Source: Pseudomonas sp. LB-090624
GTDB taxonomy: Bacteria; Pseudomonadota; Gammaproteobacteria; Pseudomonadales; Pseudomonadaceae
DNA: 52,120 nt
Direction of reading: 5' to 3'
Assembly (NCBI RefSeq): GCF_003205205.1
Contig: NZ_QJRL01000030.1
Coordinates: forward strand, 1-52,120
Shown here: piece after piece, positions 25,146 to 33,765 of the stretch
Layout: each line of letters begins with the position of its first letter
Position numbering within the stretch: position 1 is the stretch's first letter
Notes under the pieces: generated by a model
What the model saw: only the letters and a program-made list of their open reading frames with translations
The model's database searches: none
What the model was told of the DNA's origin: nothing
Translations under genes and position numbers: made by a program

Positions 25146-26246
25146 ATGAGCCTCGAATTCATTGGCCTCATCGGCCCTCAAGAAAGCAGCGAGTCGCAAG
25201 CCCCGCGCGGTCCATTGGTTGACCTGGACTTTATCAAGGCCTTCGCCCAGGCCCAGGAATACGCCGGGTTCGACAAGGCCCTGCTGGCGGTCAACACCAG
25301 CGCGCCAGACGCGATGATCCTGGCCAGTTACGTCGCCGCACTCACCGAACGCATCGGCCTGCTGGTCGCGCACCGCCCCGGTTTTCAGGCGCCGACCTTC
25401 GCCGCCCGGCAGTTCGCCACCCTCGATCAGCTCAGCCGCGGGCGCGCCTCGATCAACGTGATCACCGGCGGCGACAGCGGCGACCTGCAGCGTGATGGCG
25501 ACTTCCTCGACAAGGATGCCCGCTACGCACGCACTGACGAATACCTGGAGGTGCTGCGCAACACCTGGACGCAGACCGCGCCGTTCGACCATCACGGCGA
25601 GCATTACCGGGTAGAGGACAACCTGACCCTGGTCAAACCGGTGGACAAGCTGCCGATCTACTTCTCCGGGGCTTCGGATGCGGCGGTGGAGGTCGCAGCC
25701 AAACACGCCGATGTCTACATGATGTGGGGCGAGCCCCTTGAGCAGGTGCGCGAACGCATTGCGCAGGTACGCAAGGCCGCTGCTCGCCACGGGCGGGAAA
25801 ACCACATCCGCTTCAGCCTGTCGCTTCGGCCGATCCTGGGGGCCACCGAAGACGAGGCCTGGGCACGAGCCGAGCGCATCCTCGCCGACGCCAGGCACCG
25901 CATCGGCATCCGCCAGGGCAACCGTCGCGAGAAGAACTTCGGCAAGAGCAACGTCGGTTCCGAACGCTTGGTGCAACTGGCAAGCCAGCGCAAGGTACAC
26001 GACACCCGGCTGTGGACCGAAATCGCCGCGCTCGGCGGTGGCGCCGGTAACTCCACCTCGCTGGTGGGCACACCCGAACAAGTTGCCGAGGCCGCGCTGG
26101 CGTATTACGAGCTAGGTGTGAGTACCTTCCTGTTTCGTGGTTTTGACCAGTTGCGCGATGCCGTGGACTACGGCCAGGAGCTGATTCCACGGATCCGCGC
26201 ACGGGTTGCGCAGCAGCAAGCAGACCGTGACGCGCGCAGCGCCTGA
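25146..26246 (+). CDS. SsuD-like FMNH2-dependent alkanesulfonate monooxygenase
   Basis: A 366-aa luciferase-like monooxygenase of the SsuD/MsuD branch: VAALTERIGLLVAHRPGFQAPTFAARQFATLDQLSRGRASINVITGG is the SsuD signature block, followed by FLDKDARYARTDEYLEVLRNTWT and LPIYFSGASDAAVEVAAKHADVYMMWGE. SsuD releases sulfite from alkanesulfonates using FMNH2 and O2. AAGGAG lies upstream of ATG 25146, 30 bases after the previous stop. Last gene of the long operon. Substrate range is not predictable from sequence; msuD-like methanesulfonate use is one option. Confidence 0.9.
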   Translation: MSLEFIGLIGPQESSESQAPRGPLVDLDFIKAFAQAQEYAGFDKALLAVNTSAPDAMILASYVAALTERIGLLVAHRPGFQAPTFAARQFATLDQLSRGRASINVITGGDSGDLQRDGDFLDKDARYARTDEYLEVLRNTWTQTAPFDHHGEHYRVEDNLTLVKPVDKLPIYFSGASDAAVEVAAKHADVYMMWGEPLEQVRERIAQVRKAAARHGRENHIRFSLSLRPILGATEDEAWARAERILADARHRIGIRQGNRREKNFGKSNVGSERLVQLASQRKVHDTRLWTEIAALGGGAGNSTSLVGTPEQVAEAALAYYELGVSTFLFRGFDQLRDAVDYGQELIPRIRARVAQQQADRDARSA

Positions 26247-26315
26247 CCTGAACCGGCCCTTTCACAGTTAGCGCCGCGAAAGGGGCAACGCAGACGATCC
26301 CTCGAGCGAATTCAG

Positions 26316-26342
26316 AGCACCAGCCCGTATCGGCCTGGTGCT
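26316..26342 (+). terminator. Terminator-like hairpin after the long operon
   Basis: AGCACCAG (26316-26323) and CTGGTGCT (26335-26342), perfect 8-base stem with an 11-base loop, followed by TCTGCTC. Confidence 0.5.
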
Positions 26343-26451
26343 TCTGCTCGTGCGCATTGGTCGTGGAGATGACGCCCACGCATTAGCCGGCCAAGCACCA
26401 TTCAACATCATTTAAACGCATTTATACCAACATTTATTATCAGCTATAAAC

Positions 26452-26485
26452 ATAATTAACTTAGAACAAAAAAGCCTTTCACAGC
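26452..26485 (+). promoter_or_regulatory. 34-bp shared promoter element, copy 2
   Basis: Starts ATAATTAACTTAGAAC, then an A-run, GCCTTT and CACAGC. It aligns without gaps to 15553-15586, differing at four positions. It ends 141 bases before ATG 26627. The match predicts co-regulation of the amine oxidase operon with the organosulfur operon. Confidence 0.7.
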
Positions 26486-26626
26486 GCCGTGAAAGTCCAT
26501 TAGGTTCTTTAAACCGACCCCCAACGTGGCGGAGGCAAATGGATTTGTGCCAGCCGCTGTGGGTCCGTCCTTCGATCCGCCTGCCCGTTGCGCACATCCG
26601 AACCCAACCTTTTCGGAGCATGCGAC

Positions 26627-28189
26627 ATGGGATTGTCCCGTAGAGATCTGATCACCCGCCTCGCCGCCATTGGCGGCTATTCAGCAGCCCTCGGCGCGCT
26701 TGGCCAGAATGCCCTGGCCGCCACCTTCCAGCCCCTGCAACTGGCCGCCAACGGCGGCAACGGCAAGCGCGTGGTGATTGTCGGCGCCGGTATATCCGGG
26801 CTGGTATCCGCCTACGAGCTGCGCAAGGCCGGCTTCTCGGTCACCGTGCTGGAAGCGCGCGAGCGCGTCGGTGGCCGAGTCTGGACCCTGCGCCACGGCG
26901 ACCGCATCGAGCACAACGACGGCAGTTCACAAACCGTCGAGTTCGACCCGGGCCACTTCTTCAACGCTGGCGCTGCACGCCTGCCCAGCCATCACCTGAC
27001 CATTCTCGGTTACTGCCGCGAACTGGGCGTGGAGCTGCAAGTGCTGGTCAACAGCAGCCGCAATGCCCTGGCCCAGCCTGACCTGGCCCGCCCACCACTG
27101 CTGCTGCGCCAGGCGGTCAACGATACCCGCGGGCACTTCAGCGAGCTGCTGGCGCGCAGTGTCAACCGCAACAGCCTCGACGCCGAGCTGAGCAGCGGCC
27201 AGCGCAAGGCCCTGCTGGACTTTCTCAAGGTCTACGGCGACCTGGATAGCCAGCAGCAATACCGCGGTTCGGTGCGCGCTGGTTATACCCGCTTCGCCGG
27301 CGCCGGGGACCAGACTCCGGTTCAGCGCCAGCCGGTGCCCCTGGATCAGTTGCTCGACAGCAACCTGCTACTGCCGCTGGTGTTCGACGAGATTCCCGAG
27401 TTCTCCTCGACCATGTTCCAGCCGGTCGGCGGCATGGACCAGATTCCCAAAGCATTCTTCCGCCAGGTCAAGGACAGCGTGCGCCTGGGCGCCGAGGTGC
27501 TGGGGGTGGACACGGCTGACAACGGCGCCAAGGTGGTATGGCGTGATCGCAAGACTGGGCAGCAGCACATCGAGCAGGCGGACTACGCCATCGTCACCCT
27601 CCCCCTGCCGCTACTGGCCAAGCTGCCGAACAATTTCAGCACGGCATTCAAGCAGGCCATCGCCACCGCCGAAGGCGACAAGGCCAACAAGGTCGCCTGG
27701 CAATCGCCGCGCTTCTGGGAAACGGATTTCCAGATCTACGGCGGCCTCAGCTACATCAACCACGAAGCACGCACCCTCTGGTACCCCAGCGACCACCTCA
27801 ACAGCGCCCAGGGGGTGTTGGTCGCCACCTACAACACCGGCGACGTGGCCCAGCAGTTTGCCAGCAAATCGCTGCAGGCCCAGGTGGCTTCGTCGCGCCA
27901 GGCGGTGGAATCGCTGCACCCCGGCCACAGCCACAAGCTGGGCCGGCCGGTGGTAGTCAACTGGTCGAAGATCCCCTTCAGCGAAGCACCGTGGATCGTC
28001 CATGACGAAGTTGCCCAGCCCGGCTACGACCTGCTCAACCAGCCTCAGGGCCGAACCTGGCTGGCCAGCGATGCCCTGGCCCATGGCGGCGTGGGCATCT
28101 GGCAGAACAGCGCGGCGGAATCCGCCCGCCGGGTAGTCGGCCTGATCGCCCGCCATGCCAACCAGACCACCCGCGGCGCAGCCGCCTGA
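26627..28189 (+). CDS. Tat-exported flavin monoamine oxidase
   Basis: A 520-aa FAD-dependent amine oxidase. The N-terminus has a twin-arginine signal (MGLSRRDLITRLAAIGG ... NALAA), so the folded flavoprotein should act in the periplasm. The FAD dinucleotide site VVIVGAGISGLVSAYELRKAG is at residues about 46-66, followed by EARERVGGRV. The C-terminal half contains the substrate domain and a second FAD contact (DALAHGGVGIWQNSAAES). It should oxidise an amine to an imine with release of H2O2. A RidA-family gene follows directly, consistent with imine clearance. Start chosen at ATG 26627 (CGGAG upstream). Confidence 0.9.
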   Translation: MGLSRRDLITRLAAIGGYSAALGALGQNALAATFQPLQLAANGGNGKRVVIVGAGISGLVSAYELRKAGFSVTVLEARERVGGRVWTLRHGDRIEHNDGSSQTVEFDPGHFFNAGAARLPSHHLTILGYCRELGVELQVLVNSSRNALAQPDLARPPLLLRQAVNDTRGHFSELLARSVNRNSLDAELSSGQRKALLDFLKVYGDLDSQQQYRGSVRAGYTRFAGAGDQTPVQRQPVPLDQLLDSNLLLPLVFDEIPEFSSTMFQPVGGMDQIPKAFFRQVKDSVRLGAEVLGVDTADNGAKVVWRDRKTGQQHIEQADYAIVTLPLPLLAKLPNNFSTAFKQAIATAEGDKANKVAWQSPRFWETDFQIYGGLSYINHEARTLWYPSDHLNSAQGVLVATYNTGDVAQQFASKSLQAQVASSRQAVESLHPGHSHKLGRPVVVNWSKIPFSEAPWIVHDEVAQPGYDLLNQPQGRTWLASDALAHGGVGIWQNSAAESARRVVGLIARHANQTTRGAAA

Positions 28190-28208
28190 TCGTCAAGGAA
28201 ACCACAGC

Positions 28209-28703
28209 ATGCCTCGTCTTCTTCTGCTTGCCGGAGTGCTCATGTCGCTGACCCTCAATGCCCATGCCGATGCCATCAAGCGGGTCGCCCCGCCTGGCTC
28301 CAACTTCCCCATCTCGCAACTGGTCACAGTGCCGGCCGGCAGCCACCTGACGTTCGTCAGCGGCACCTTGCCGGATGTGGCCGACGCCAAGGCGCCCAAA
28401 GGCAGTATCGCGGCGTTCGGCAACACCGAAACCCAGACCCGTTCAGTGCTGAACAAGCTGCGCACGGCGCTGCAAAGCCAGGGCCTGGATGTAGGCGACA
28501 TCGTTCAGTTACGGGTGTTCCTGGTAGGCGACCCGGCCAACGGCGGCGCCCTTGACTTCACCGGGTTGCAAGCGGCCTACAGCCAGTTCTTCGCCACCGC
28601 CGAGCAACCCCGCACACCGACCCGCACGGCCATTCAGGTGGTGGCGCTGCCGCTGCCGGGCGCGCTGGTGGAAATCGACGCAATCGCGGCCAAGGCGCCC
28701 TGA
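28209..28703 (+). CDS. Secreted RidA/YjgF-family protein
   Basis: A 164-aa RidA-family enamine/imine deaminase with an N-terminal Sec signal (MPRLLLLAGVLMSLTLNAHA). The RidA core follows: SGTLPDV, TQTRSVLNKLRTALQSQGLDVGDIVQLRVFLVGD, and TRTAIQVVALPLPGALVEIDAIA, where the Arg corresponds to the catalytic arginine of active RidA proteins. Most RidA proteins are cytoplasmic and have no leader; export here matches the Tat-exported oxidase encoded just upstream. AAGGA precedes the ATG by 8 bases; spacing to the oxidase is 19 bases. Confidence 0.9.
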   Translation: MPRLLLLAGVLMSLTLNAHADAIKRVAPPGSNFPISQLVTVPAGSHLTFVSGTLPDVADAKAPKGSIAAFGNTETQTRSVLNKLRTALQSQGLDVGDIVQLRVFLVGDPANGGALDFTGLQAAYSQFFATAEQPRTPTRTAIQVVALPLPGALVEIDAIAAKAP

Positions 28704-28737
28704 GCGCGCCCGCCAAGCCAGACAAGGAACTGCGTGC

Positions 28738-31149
28738 ATGAAGCAAGCCTTTACCACTGCCCCGCTTTTCACCATGGCCTTCGCCGCCGGCGTGCATACC
28801 GCGCCGGCACTGGCCGACGAACCTGCCGCCCAAGCCCTGGGCACGGTGATCGTCACCGGCAACCGTGGCAGTGAAAAACGTACTGTCACCAGCAGCCCGG
28901 TGCCCATCGACGTGATCAGCGCCAAGCAGCTGCAGGAAACCGGCAAGCCAGGCCTGATGGAAGCCCTCAGCGCCAGCGTGCCGTCGCTGACCCTGCCGGA
29001 AAAAACCGGCTGGGACGCCAGCGGCATGGCCCGCGCGCCAAACCTGCGTGGGCTCAACGCCGCCCAGGTGCTGGTGCTGGTCAACGGCAAGCGCCGCCAC
29101 ACCAGCGCTACCCTGAACATCAGCGGGATCAACGCCGGCGCCGCCCCCAGTGACCTGGACCTGATCCCCATCAGCGCCATCGACCATGTCGAGGTGCTGC
29201 GTGATGGCGCAGCGGCCCAGTACGGCTCTGACGCCATCGCTGGGGTGATCAACGTGATCCTCAAGGCTGATACCAGCGGCACTGCCGTGACCACTGCAGG
29301 CCAGGGCTACGACGGCAAGAAACAGACCGTGCAGCAAAGCCTGAACAAAGGCTTCGAAATTGGTCGCGAGGGCGTCCTCCAGCTGGCGCTCGACGCCCGC
29401 AGCCAGAACGACGACAACAAGGCCAGCGCCAACGGCTACAGCCAGGCCGAAGCGTTGGAGCGCGCCGGCAAGGTCACCTACGGTGGCTACGGCACGCCGA
29501 AAATCAACCTGCTGACCCTGGGCTACAACGCCGAGCTGCCGCTGGAAAACGACGTGACCCTTTACTCGTTCAGCACCTGGTCGTACCGCAAGGCTGAACA
29601 GGGCCAGAACTTCCGCCTGCCGACCATCGTCAACACCATCACCACCGGGCCCAACGGGCGACCGGCCGGCTACACGCCCACCTGGTACATCGAGGAGTAC
29701 GACTACCAGGCGGCATTCGGAGCCAAGGGCCTTGCTGGCGAGTGGGACTGGGATCTGTCCAGCACCTACGGGCGCAACGAGGCCGAACAGGGCACCTGGA
29801 ACAACCAGAACCCATCGCTGGGCGAGGCCACGCCCAACCATTTCGAGTCCGGCACCTGGGTCAGCTCGCAGCTGACCAGCAACCTGGACCTGCGCCGCAG
29901 CTTTGACGTAGGCCTGGCAAAGCCCCTGGACTTTTCCTGGGGCCTCGAGCAACGCCGCGATACGTACCAGGTGCAGGCCGGCGACTGGGCCAGCTGGGCA
30001 GACGGCGGCTACTGCGCGGCGCCCGGCAACTGTGCTGCCTCAGGCGCCCAGGTCACCAACGGCATCTCCCCGGCCGAGGCCACCAGCGCCAGCCGTAACA
30101 GCTACGCCGGCTACCTGGACGTAGGCTTCAACCCCCTCCCGCAGTGGTACTGGGGCGCTGCCTTGCGCTATGAACACTACGACCGCGGCGTGGGTGCGAC
30201 CCGCAGTGGCAAGCTAACCACCCGCTACGAGCTAACCCCCGAGCTGGCCGTACGAGCCACGGTGAGCAACGGCTTCCGCGCCCCTTCACTGGCCAACAGC
30301 CTGTTCAGCGCCCGCTCCACCACCTACGGCGTGGTCGACGGCGTGTACCAGTCGATCAACTACGGCGTGTTGCCGGTAGATTCGGCCGCCGCCAAGGCAC
30401 TCGGTGCCGAACCGCTCAAACCTGAAAAATCGACCAACTACAGCCTTGGGCTGGCCTGGCAGCCCAGCGAGCGCCTGGCCTTCACCGCCGACGCCTACCT
30501 GATCAACGTTCGCGACCGCATCACCCTGACCGGCACCTTGCTCGGCCCTGAGGTCACCCAGGCCCTTTTGGCCAACGGCATCGACTCGACTTCGGGCGGC
30601 CAGTACTTCACCAATGGCGCCAACACCCGCACCAAGGGCCTGGACCTGGTGGGCAGCTATGATCAGGACCTGGGTGGCGCCGGGGCCGTGAAGTGGACGG
30701 CGGCCTTCAACTGGAACGACACCGAGCTTCTCAGCTACAAGCAGAGCGTGAACATCCTCGGCACGCCCTACGAGCTGATGAACCGCCAGGCGCGCAACCT
30801 GCTGACCGAGGTACAGCCGCACACCAAGCTGATCCTCGGTGGCAACTGGCGCCTCGGCCGCTACCGGGTCAACCTGGGGCTGACCCGGTATGGCTCCTGG
30901 CGTGAGGTGAATGCCGCCAACGATCGTTCGCTGGACCGCGAATACAAGGCGCGCTGGATCACCGACCTGGATCTGGGCTACCAGCTGACCAAGGACCTGG
31001 AACTGGCGATCGGTGCGCGCAATCTGTTCGATGTGTACCCCGAGCGACAGGCGCCAGCCAGCAAGACCATGGTCAAGGGGTACGGGGTGTACTCGCCGTA
31101 TGGCTTTACCGGCGGGTATTATTTTGGCCGACTGACCTACACCTTCTGA
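28738..31149 (+). CDS. TonB-dependent outer-membrane receptor
   Basis: An 803-aa TonB-dependent receptor: signal peptide (to about ADEPAA), TonB-box-like region LGTVIVTGNRG, plug domain (PVPIDVISAKQLQETG ... LRGLNAAQVLVLVNGKRRH ... VEVLRDGAAAQYGSDAIAGVINVILK), then a beta barrel ending with aromatic Phe (GRLTYTF). It should import a ligand too large or scarce for porins. Same operon as the amine oxidase and RidA (34 bases after RidA, AAGGA upstream), so the ligand may be the amine substrate or an organosulfur compound. No siderophore genes are nearby. Confidence 0.93.
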   Translation: MKQAFTTAPLFTMAFAAGVHTAPALADEPAAQALGTVIVTGNRGSEKRTVTSSPVPIDVISAKQLQETGKPGLMEALSASVPSLTLPEKTGWDASGMARAPNLRGLNAAQVLVLVNGKRRHTSATLNISGINAGAAPSDLDLIPISAIDHVEVLRDGAAAQYGSDAIAGVINVILKADTSGTAVTTAGQGYDGKKQTVQQSLNKGFEIGREGVLQLALDARSQNDDNKASANGYSQAEALERAGKVTYGGYGTPKINLLTLGYNAELPLENDVTLYSFSTWSYRKAEQGQNFRLPTIVNTITTGPNGRPAGYTPTWYIEEYDYQAAFGAKGLAGEWDWDLSSTYGRNEAEQGTWNNQNPSLGEATPNHFESGTWVSSQLTSNLDLRRSFDVGLAKPLDFSWGLEQRRDTYQVQAGDWASWADGGYCAAPGNCAASGAQVTNGISPAEATSASRNSYAGYLDVGFNPLPQWYWGAALRYEHYDRGVGATRSGKLTTRYELTPELAVRATVSNGFRAPSLANSLFSARSTTYGVVDGVYQSINYGVLPVDSAAAKALGAEPLKPEKSTNYSLGLAWQPSERLAFTADAYLINVRDRITLTGTLLGPEVTQALLANGIDSTSGGQYFTNGANTRTKGLDLVGSYDQDLGGAGAVKWTAAFNWNDTELLSYKQSVNILGTPYELMNRQARNLLTEVQPHTKLILGGNWRLGRYRVNLGLTRYGSWREVNAANDRSLDREYKARWITDLDLGYQLTKDLELAIGARNLFDVYPERQAPASKTMVKGYGVYSPYGFTGGYYFGRLTYTF

Positions 31150-31157
31150 AACCGCCA

Positions 31158-31176
31158 GGGGCCGCATGGCGGCCCC
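31158..31176. terminator. Bidirectional terminator-like hairpin
   Basis: GGGGCCGC (31158-31165), loop ATG, GCGGCCCC (31169-31176), in the 33-base gap between the convergent TonB receptor and LLM genes. Confidence 0.5.
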
Positions 31177-31182
31177 GGCGAT

Positions 31183-32502
31183 CTAGCGGGTAAAGCGCGG
31201 TATCGGCAAGCCGAGGCTCTCGCGCAGGGTGGTACCTTCATAAGCGGTGCGATACACCCCACGCTCCTGCAGCAATGGCACGACTTCCTCGGTAAACCGG
31301 CCGAACTGCCCCGGGTGGCCAATGTAGATGTTGAAGCCGTCCAGCGCCCGCGCCTCGAACCAATCGGCCATCTTCGCCGCCACGGTGTGTGCCGAACCCA
31401 CGAACGCCCCCGGCCGCAACTGGCGGCCGAACGCCACGGCCTGGCGCAGGCTGAAGCCCTTGTCACGGGCCTGGTCGGCAATGCGCTTGGCGTTGGTGAA
31501 GAAGCTGCTGCGGGCGTATTCCAGGCTTTCCTGCGGGAACGGCGCATCCAGGTCGTAGCGGCTGAAATCATGCCAGCCAAAATTACGCCCGAACTCTTTC
31601 AACGCCAGTTCAAAGCTGTGGTCAGCCTGGTGGTAGTGACGCTCGATTTCTCGCGCATGGTCGTCCGTATCGCCAACGTAGATCTCCGCCCCCGGCAACA
31701 CCAGCAATTGGTCCGGGTCACGCCCCAGGCGCAAAGCACGGCCCTTGATGTCACGGTAGAAGGCCTGCCCCTGCTCGATGCTGGCGGCATGGGTGAACAC
31801 CACGTCGGCAGTGGCGGCACCCAGGTCACGACCCTGCTCGGAATCGCCCGCCTGGAAGATCACCGGCTGGCCCTGCGGCGAGCGCTGGATGTTCAGCGGG
31901 CCGACCACCGAAAAGTGCTCGCCCTGGTGATTCAGTGCATGCAGTTTAGAGGGCTCGAGAAAGCGGCCGCTGGCACGATCCCGGGGAAAAGCGTCGTCCT
32001 CGTAGGAGTGCCACAGCCCCTGTACCACGTGCACATGCTCCTGGGCCCGGGCGTAGCGGGTGTCATAATCGTAGTGCTCGTCCAGCCCGTAATTGCCGGC
32101 GGTGCCGGCATCACCGCTGGTGACCACGTTCCAGCCCGCGCGGCCCTTGCTGATCAAGTCCAGCGAGGCGAGCCGGCGGGCGACGTTGAACGGCGCGTTG
32201 TAGGAGGTGGTGAGGGTGCCGACCAGACCGATATGACGGGTACTGACCGCCAAGGCCGAGAGCAGGGTCAACGGCTCCAGACGGTTGAGGTAGTGCGAAG
32301 GCGAGCCTGGCGTGATGAACTGGCTGTCAACGATGAACATGAGGTCGAACAACGCCGCCTCGGCCTTGCGGGCGATGTCGATGTACCAGTCGATGTTGAC
32401 GCTGGCGTCGGCAGGCAGTTCCGGGTCGAGCCACAGGTTGTGCCGGCCAGGGCCACCGCAGCCCATGGTCAGGGCGCCGAGTTTGATCTGTCGTTTGCTC
32501 AT
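31183..32502 (-). CDS. LLM flavin-dependent monooxygenase, NtaA/SnaA/DszA type (second copy)
   Basis: A 439-aa homologue of the enzyme at 23781-25115, with matching blocks: MSKRQIKLGALTMG, FDLMFIVDSQF, HYLNRLEPLTLLSALAVSTRHIGLVGTLTTSYNAPF, GRAGWNVVTSGDAGTAGN and LNIQRSPQGQPVIFQAGDSEQG. ATG 32502 has AAGGG upstream and lies 10 bases after the stop of the sulfonate-binding gene, so the pair is one operon. Probably acts on the compound that binding protein captures, using FMNH2 from a separate reductase. Confidence 0.9.
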   Translation of the reverse strand: MSKRQIKLGALTMGCGGPGRHNLWLDPELPADASVNIDWYIDIARKAEAALFDLMFIVDSQFITPGSPSHYLNRLEPLTLLSALAVSTRHIGLVGTLTTSYNAPFNVARRLASLDLISKGRAGWNVVTSGDAGTAGNYGLDEHYDYDTRYARAQEHVHVVQGLWHSYEDDAFPRDRASGRFLEPSKLHALNHQGEHFSVVGPLNIQRSPQGQPVIFQAGDSEQGRDLGAATADVVFTHAASIEQGQAFYRDIKGRALRLGRDPDQLLVLPGAEIYVGDTDDHAREIERHYHQADHSFELALKEFGRNFGWHDFSRYDLDAPFPQESLEYARSSFFTNAKRIADQARDKGFSLRQAVAFGRQLRPGAFVGSAHTVAAKMADWFEARALDGFNIYIGHPGQFGRFTEEVVPLLQERGVYRTAYEGTTLRESLGLPIPRFTR

Positions 32503-32512
32503 GGGAATCCCT

Positions 32513-33466
32513 TCATTGGTTGCTGAGAGCGGGCGCCTGGAACGCCGCACCGAACGAGGTGTCGAACAGGTTCGCCGCTGGGTAGGGCTTGATAAGACCA
32601 AGCCCGGCGAAGAAGTCCACGGTCTTCTGCGCATCGACGATCACCTGCGGGTTCAGCGGTGCCAGGTCGGTGCGCGCACGGGCGAACCAGGAGCGGGCAA
32701 TGTCGCGATCGGCACGGGTTCGCTGGGCCCAGGCATCGGCGTAGGCCTCGGTGTTGGCCGGGTCGTTCAGGGTCCAGTCACGGGCCTTTTTCAGGCGCTG
32801 CAGAAAGTCGGTGATCTGCGCGCGCTTTTGCTCCACCGCCTTGCTGTTGGCCACCACGAAGCTCTGCGCCGGGATCACCCCCTCGGCCGTGGCAAGCACT
32901 CGAGCGCCCTGGCGCTCTTGCTGGGTAACGTAAGGTTCCCAGGTGGCGATCACGTCTACTGATCCGCCATCCAGGGCGTGGGAGGCATCCAAGGCGCTGA
33001 GGTAGCGCAACTCCAGGGCATCGCGGGGAACACCTGCCTGGTCCAGGGCGCTGAACAGCAACTGCTGACTCCACGAACCCTTCCAGATCGCCGCGCGCTT
33101 GCCACGCAGGTCTTGCAGGCTGTGAATCGAGGAATCCTTGCGCGCCAGGATGGCCACGCCTTCAAGGTTCTGCCGGCTGACCGCGATCACCTTGATGGGT
33201 GCGCCCAGGGCACCCAGAAACAGCGGCGGAGCATCGCCAAGCAGGCCGATGTCGAGGCTGCCGACGTTGAGCGCCTCGGCCACCGGCGAGCCGGCGGTGA
33301 ACTGCTTCCATTCCAGGGTGTAGGGCAAGTCGTCGAGCACCCCGGCCGCTTCCATGACTGCGCGGGCGTTAAAGCTCTGGTCACCGACCACCAGCGTCTG
33401 GGCTGCGGCAGCAAGGCTGAAGGTAGTGGCCAGCAGTGTGGCAGCCAAGTGTTTTATGTAGCGCAC
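32513..33466 (-). CDS. SsuA-like sulfonate substrate-binding protein (third copy)
   Basis: A 317-aa periplasmic binding protein with Sec signal (MRYIKHLAATLLATTFSLAAAAQ). Core: LVVGDQSFNARAVMEAAGVLDDLPY, FTAGSPVAEALNVGSLDIGLLGDAPPLF, and VDVIATWEPYVTQQERQGAR. It is closest in pattern to the protein at 13421-14386. The start codon is GTG, with GGAG 6 bases upstream. Operon with the downstream LLM monooxygenase; again no ABC permease or ATPase of the Ssu type is present. Divergent from the thiol dioxygenase gene across a regulatory region of about 300 bases. Confidence 0.88.
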   Translation of the reverse strand: MRYIKHLAATLLATTFSLAAAAQTLVVGDQSFNARAVMEAAGVLDDLPYTLEWKQFTAGSPVAEALNVGSLDIGLLGDAPPLFLGALGAPIKVIAVSRQNLEGVAILARKDSSIHSLQDLRGKRAAIWKGSWSQQLLFSALDQAGVPRDALELRYLSALDASHALDGGSVDVIATWEPYVTQQERQGARVLATAEGVIPAQSFVVANSKAVEQKRAQITDFLQRLKKARDWTLNDPANTEAYADAWAQRTRADRDIARSWFARARTDLAPLNPQVIVDAQKTVDFFAGLGLIKPYPAANLFDTSFGAAFQAPALSNQ

Positions 33467-33765
33467 GTTCGTCTCCAGATGCCCCTTGTGGGGCAGATGA
33501 GCCGATCCGCACGTGCGGTCTCGTCCAGGGTTTATCTATAACCATAAGGCATCAGCCAAATGGTTTTTATAATTTAAGGCGTATTCTGAGGCCTGTGAAA
33601 TGCACATTAGGCATAACCTCATGCCTTAGATGAGAGTGATTTGAAAACAGAATAATCAATCTGTAAATGCGTTTTTTGCATATTAGCTTATTATTATTTT
33701 GCATTTTGAGAATATAAAGGGGATTTGCTAGGGTTAACCGGAACCCGAAAAACCGAGCCTGAACC
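33467..33765. other. Divergent promoter region, AT-rich
   Basis: 299 bases, much richer in A and T than its surroundings, between the sulfonate-binding gene (minus) and the thiol dioxygenase (plus). It holds the TTAGG...CCT dyad (33607-33621), nested inside AGGCAT-N6-ATGCCT, and repeated TGCATATT/TTGCATTTT motifs before the dioxygenase. A minus-strand frame at 33567-33806 is low-complexity and not convincing. No RNA gene recognised. Confidence 0.65.
33607..33621. promoter_or_regulatory. Shared LysR-type dyad, copy 2
   Basis: TTAGGCATAACCTCA matches 13 of 15 bases of the element at 14471-14485. It overlaps a second dyad, AGGCAT-N6-ATGCCT. Both copies lie in divergent promoters of SsuA-like genes, so a common sulfur regulator is likely. 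Confidence 0.55.

Larger units (their letters stand above)
26247..26626. other. Intergenic region between the two large sulfur operons
   Basis: A 380-base non-coding stretch. It contains a terminator-like hairpin (26316-26342), an AT-rich region around 26401-26460, the second copy of the 34-bp promoter element (26452-26485), and a short dyad CTTTCAC-N6-GTGAAAG (26476-26495) overlapping its end. No coding frame is convincing. Confidence 0.7.
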
